Source of the DNA: CALMKX01 sp036274895
GTDB lineage: Bacteria; Acidobacteriota; Thermoanaerobaculia; Multivoradales; SZUA-115
Direction: 5' to 3'
DNA length: 64,000 nucleotides
Assembly (NCBI GenBank): GCA_036274895.1
Contig: DASUEU010000075.1
Span: 124,001-188,000 of the forward strand
Below the pieces are notes generated by a model. The model worked only from the letters and a program-made list of their open reading frames with translations, ran no database searches and was not told the DNA's origin. The position numbers and the translations under genes were made by a program. This document shows, piece by piece, positions 60,822 through 64,000 of this stretch (position 1 is the first letter of the stretch; each line of letters begins with the position of its first letter).

Positions 60822-62225
60822 TCAGACGGCCTGGCGCTCGGCGAGGAAGGCACGTAAGAGGCCCCGGAAGCGCAGCCAGATCAGCCCCGCGGTGGCGAGG
60901 CCGGCGACGATGGACAGGGCGAAGCGAGCCCAGCTCGCCGCCGGCAGCAGCCAGGCCACTGCGCCCAGCAGGACCAGCGGCACCAGGTAGATCCACAGCA
61001 TGTCGCCCAAGAGCTGGTAGAAAGCGCGGCCGAAGAGCCGCGCCATCCGCCAGCCCATCACCAGGTTGCCGACCAGGAAGAGGTTGGCCACCGCCATCCC
61101 GAGGGCCCCCCACTCCCGGGTGAAGGCGATGCCGAAGCCGAGCAGGGAGACCAGGTTCAGCAGGGTGATGGCCAGCCACAGGCGGTCCTCGCTGCGCACC
61201 TTGAGCACCTCCCCACCCAGCTCCGAGAACACGTCCAGGAACGGTACGAAGGCCAGCACCTTGAGCAGGGCCACGGCCGGCCCCCACTGCGAGCCGAGGA
61301 AGATCGCCACCGCCTTCTCGGCGTTCCAGAACAGAAAGTAGCCGGCGGTCACCTCGAAGAACATCAGGAAGAGGGTGCCCACCCGGAAGGCGATGGCGAA
61401 GCGCTCGGGGTCGTGGCGGTACTCGACCAGGGCCGGCACCAGGGCCCGCGGGAAGACCACCTGGCGCACCAGGAAGGCCAGGCTCCAGGCCCGGACGTAG
61501 TAGCCGACTTCCTCCGTCGTCATGAAGGAGCCGACGATGAAGGCATCCACGTAGCGCACCCCCTGGAGACCGATCCAGACCAGGAACAGGGTGCTGCTCT
61601 GGCGCAGCAGTTCGGGGATCAGCTGGCGGTGCACGTCCAGCGGGAAGCGGCCCCAGGCCCGCCGCCACACCAGGGCGGCGAAGAGGGCGGCCCCCGCGAG
61701 GTCGGCGACCACCAGGCTCCAGGCCCCCCAGCCGGCGAGCGCGAGGCCGATGCCGAGCCCGGCCACCACCAGGCCCCGGCCGATCTCCGGCAGCACCAGG
61801 CGGCCGATCGCCAGCTCGCGCTCGAAGAAGACCTTGGGGGCGGCGGCGATGCCGTCGAGCAGGACCCAGAAGGCGAAGACGCGAAGCACCGCCGGCAGGT
61901 CCGGTCCCCAGGCGGCCGCCAGGGGAGCCCCGAGCAACAGGGCCGCCGTGATGCCGATCCCGGAGATCACGCTGAAGGCGAAGACGGTGCCGTAGGGCTT
62001 GCGCTCGTCGCGCATCAGGTGGAAGGGCAGGCCCAGGTCGCGCAGGGCCGAGGCCACGATCACCACCCGCAGGGCCAGCTCGTAGACCCCGTGATCCTCG
62101 GGGATCAGCAGCCGAGCCAGAAGCACCCGCGAGCCGAAGGTCACCAGCATGCGCACGCCGAGGCTCCAGTAGCTGGCCACGGTCGAGCGCAAGAAGCGCT
62201 GGGGCACGGAGAGGGGGGCGCTCAT
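60822..62225 (-). CDS. Oligosaccharide flippase / polysaccharide export protein (MOP superfamily)
   Basis: 467 residues from MSAPLSVPQ; about 12 membrane segments. The N-terminal VASYWSLGVRMLVTFGSRVLLARLLIPEDHGVYELAL is the Wzx/RfbX-like opening, and SLAFLVRQVVFPRALVPALVEY and LKVLAFVPFLDVFSELGGEVL are inner helices with few charges. It would flip a lipid-linked glycan to the periplasm, fitting the glycosyltransferases on either side. It converges on the terminator after the secreted paralogues. Confidence 0.88.
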   Translation of the reverse strand: MSAPLSVPQRFLRSTVASYWSLGVRMLVTFGSRVLLARLLIPEDHGVYELALRVVIVASALRDLGLPFHLMRDERKPYGTVFAFSVISGIGITAALLLGAPLAAAWGPDLPAVLRVFAFWVLLDGIAAAPKVFFERELAIGRLVLPEIGRGLVVAGLGIGLALAGWGAWSLVVADLAGAALFAALVWRRAWGRFPLDVHRQLIPELLRQSSTLFLVWIGLQGVRYVDAFIVGSFMTTEEVGYYVRAWSLAFLVRQVVFPRALVPALVEYRHDPERFAIAFRVGTLFLMFFEVTAGYFLFWNAEKAVAIFLGSQWGPAVALLKVLAFVPFLDVFSELGGEVLKVRSEDRLWLAITLLNLVSLLGFGIAFTREWGALGMAVANLFLVGNLVMGWRMARLFGRAFYQLLGDMLWIYLVPLVLLGAVAWLLPAASWARFALSIVAGLATAGLIWLRFRGLLRAFLAERQAV

Positions 62226-62304
62226 CGGCGCGCGAAGCTTAGCCCAGAGACCCTCCCCTCTCCCCGGGCCAGGAGTGTTGGCCCGGGGAGATCCCCTCAC
62301 AGCC

Positions 62305-62616
62305 TCACTGGCATCCGCACGCGCCCTGGCAGTCGGTGGTCGGACCGCCGTAGCAGAACTTGATCTCGCCCAGCGGACAGTAGTAGTCCGTGTAGCGCCG
62401 GCAGTCGAAGTTGGTGTTGCAGGTGTAGTTGGTGCAACTGGAGGCCTGGAAGGCTGTGGGGCCGAGGGGCAGAACCTGGTCGAGATCCACGTCCGCCGGA
62501 GCTGCGCCCGGGGTGTGGGCCGTGGTTGCAGGCCCGTCCGCCACGACGGGCAGGGAGAGGGCGGCGGCGAAGGCGAAGAGGGCGAGGACGAGGGTCACAC
62601 CGGCGAGCTTCTTCAT
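62305..62616 (-). CDS. Small secreted cysteine-rich peptide precursor
   Basis: 103 residues from MKKLAGV (GGGAGA spaced five; an upstream ATG at 62628 would add four residues). Sec signal peptide (VTLVLALFAFAAALSLPVVA), an Ala/Pro/Asp-rich spacer (~27-55), then a compact C-terminal region of ~45 residues with eight cysteines: SSCTNYTCNTNFDC, YYCPLGEIKFCYGG, DCQGACGCQ. Even Cys number and export suggest four disulfides in a secreted mini-protein. No modification enzyme is adjacent. Not recognised; could be a structural or antimicrobial peptide. Confidence 0.72.
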   Translation of the reverse strand: MKKLAGVTLVLALFAFAAALSLPVVADGPATTAHTPGAAPADVDLDQVLPLGPTAFQASSCTNYTCNTNFDCRRYTDYYCPLGEIKFCYGGPTTDCQGACGCQ

Positions 62617-62801
62617 GGGTTCTCCCATAGCTTGAGATGGACTGCGCCACCACGGCGCCGTCGGATCTCCCTATGGCGAAGTCCGCGGACAAACAGCATC
62701 ACGCGGCCGTCACACCATCCGGGCTCCTCACCGCCGTTCGTCCCCAGAGCGTCCCGCTCGTCCCACAACGGTCGCTGAGCCGAGGCCGGCCGCGTTGAGA
62801 T

Positions 62802-62819
62802 GGCCTCCGAAAGGAGGTC
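62802..62819 (+). promoter_or_regulatory. GNRA-capped hairpin burying the RBS of the GT39 gene
   Basis: GGCCTCC (62802-62808), loop GAAA (62809-62812), GGAGGTC (62813-62819): 7-bp stem with one G-U. The near-consensus Shine-Dalgarno AAGGAGG (62811-62817) of the ATG at 62825 lies in the loop end and 3' arm. Confidence 0.55.
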
Positions 62820-62824
62820 CCTCC

Positions 62825-64000
62825 ATGGACACGATCGCCACTCGCTCCGCCCTCAACACCCCGGCTCGCTCGACCCCGGGCTCTCGGACCCTGGCAGCCG
62901 GCGTGGCCCTGGTCCTGGCCCTGGCCGTCGCGAAGCTACTGCTCCACCTGGCGACCACCGGCCGTTTCGGCTACGACTTCTTCGTCGACGAGCTCTACTA
63001 CCTGGCCCTGGCCGAGCATCTGGCCTGGGGCTTCGTCGACGTGCCGCCCCTCTTCCCGGCCCTGACCGCCCTGGTGCGGGCCCTGCTTGGGGACTCGCTC
63101 CTCGCCGTGCGTCTGGTGCCGGCCCTGGCCGGGGCCGGCCTGGTGCTCGCCACCGGCCTCTTCGCCCGCCGGCTGGGGGGCAAAACGGCAGCCATGGGCC
63201 TCGCCGCCCTGGGCGTGCTGGCGGCGCCGGTCTTCCTCGCCATGCACAGCTTCCACACCATGAACGCCCTCGAGCCCCTGTTCTGGCTGGCTGCCGCCTG
63301 GCTGCTGGTGCGCTTGCTCGATGGGGAGGATCCGCGGCTGTGGCTGGCTTTCGGCGCCGTGGCCGGTCTCGGTCTGCTCAACAAGCACTCGATGGCCTTC
63401 TTTGGCGTGGCGCTGGTGGTGGGCCTCGCCGCCACGCCCGCCCGGCGGGCCTTCCGCGAGCGGTGGATCTGGCTGGGTGGGCTGGTGGCGTTCGCCATCT
63501 TCCTGCCCAACCTGATCTGGGTGGCCTCACACGGCTTCCCGCATTTCCAGGTGCTCGCCCAGGTGGCCGAGGACGGCCGCAACGTCTCCCTTTCCCCGTG
63601 GGCGTTTCTGGCCCAGCAGGTGCTGATGGTCCATCCTCTCGCCCTTCCCCTGTGGCTCGGGGGCCTCGTTTTCCTCCTCTGGTCCGGGGCGGGCTCCCGC
63701 TGGCGACCTTTGGGGCTGGCCTTCCTGGTGGCGCTCGCCCTGATGTTTCTGCTCGACGGGCGCGTCTACTACCTGGCTCCGGCCTACCCGATGCTCCTCG
63801 CAGCCGGTGGCGTGGCCCTCGAGCGGGGCGCTCGGCAGCTGGCCCGAGGCTGGGCACTGCCTGCCTATGCCGGGGTGCTCGCCGTGGGCGGTGTAGCCCT
63901 CGCCCCCCTCTTCGTGCCTCTGCTGCCTCCCGAGACCCTGATCCGCTACTCCGAGGCTACCGGGCTCACCCAGCCGCGGATCGAGAACCACCGCCTGGGG
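62825..64000 (+). CDS. GT39/ArnT-like membrane glycosyltransferase (3' end beyond window)
   Basis: 392 residues seen, still open at the window edge. AAGGAGG and seven bases precede the ATG. After a polar ~25-residue start come several membrane helices. Loop 1 has YDFFVDELYYLALAEHLAWGFVDVPPLFPAL, where the Asp-Glu pair and VDVPPL motif match the ArnT/PMT family (GT-C fold) that uses polyprenyl-phosphate sugars. LNKHSMAFFGVALVVGL and YYLAPAYPMLLAAGG are later family positions. A second GT39-type gene lies at 44766. Only the N-terminal membrane part is available. Confidence 0.88.
   Translation, partial: MDTIATRSALNTPARSTPGSRTLAAGVALVLALAVAKLLLHLATTGRFGYDFFVDELYYLALAEHLAWGFVDVPPLFPALTALVRALLGDSLLAVRLVPALAGAGLVLATGLFARRLGGKTAAMGLAALGVLAAPVFLAMHSFHTMNALEPLFWLAAAWLLVRLLDGEDPRLWLAFGAVAGLGLLNKHSMAFFGVALVVGLAATPARRAFRERWIWLGGLVAFAIFLPNLIWVASHGFPHFQVLAQVAEDGRNVSLSPWAFLAQQVLMVHPLALPLWLGGLVFLLWSGAGSRWRPLGLAFLVALALMFLLDGRVYYLAPAYPMLLAAGGVALERGARQLARGWALPAYAGVLAVGGVALAPLFVPLLPPETLIRYSEATGLTQPRIENHRLG

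Overview
The window is GC-rich, densely packed bacterial chromosome with about 50 genes on both strands. Many neighbours share 1-4 nt stop/start overlaps (ATGA, TTGA, GTGA, TGATG). No tRNA, rRNA, CRISPR array, insertion sequence or prophage was seen. The gene families point to Acidobacteriota, most likely a Thermoanaerobaculia-like lineage: an 18-repeat ELWxxDGT secreted protein, a VWFA-related secreted protein with a TPR partner, a TolB-propeller amidohydrolase, a giant NAD-glutamate dehydrogenase, a DinB/FGE EgtB and several dispersed palindromic repeats. This placement is inference, not a search result.

Layout. 1-2.1 kb: end of a fused E1 2-oxoacid dehydrogenase, SufT and a hotdog thioesterase. 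2.2-4.6 kb: an ArsR/AHSA1 regulator with a visible operator, then a lower-GC insert with an abortive-infection (HEPN-like) gene overlapping a chimeric antitoxin, then DUF3052. 4.7-7.1 kb: ferredoxin, thyA, folA and a CPBP protease. 7.3-15.9 kb: ATP-grasp, MA-like protease/TPR, amidohydrolase, alpha/beta hydrolase, then an AMP-ligase coupled to a halogenase-like flavoenzyme. 16-24.5 kb: PIN-PhoH, an XRE/TPR/secreted-protein operon, M20 peptidase, fabI, and a VWA protein with its TPR partner (to 26.5 kb). 26.7-31.7 kb: ParA overlapping a propeller-amidohydrolase, a truncated Uma2 gene and a YHYH/peptidoglycan-binding protein. 31.9-35.2 kb: egtB, a toxin-tip/immunity-like pair and small membrane proteins. 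35.3-46.9 kb: NAD-GDH, an AttEFGH-like ABC system with a lipocalin-like lipoprotein, and a GT39-type membrane protein. 46.9-64 kb: secreted and envelope genes, namely ELWxxDGT protein, metzincin, membrane sulfatase-like enzyme, GT4, SGNH-dockerin, nucleotidyltransferase, two tandem secreted paralogues, flippase, Cys-rich peptide and a truncated GT39.

The points most worth following are: the insert at 3.1-4.2 kb that appears to have rewritten the 5' end of an antitoxin; the toxin/immunity-like pair at 33.3-33.9 kb, which has a good promoter but no normal start codon; a perfect 30-bp palindrome inside the coding start of the 43.5 kb lipoprotein; two stable hairpins that bury Shine-Dalgarno sequences (50.4 and 62.8 kb); and the tandem secreted paralogues plus the eight-Cys peptide. 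Functions are assigned from motifs read by eye; no database search was possible.
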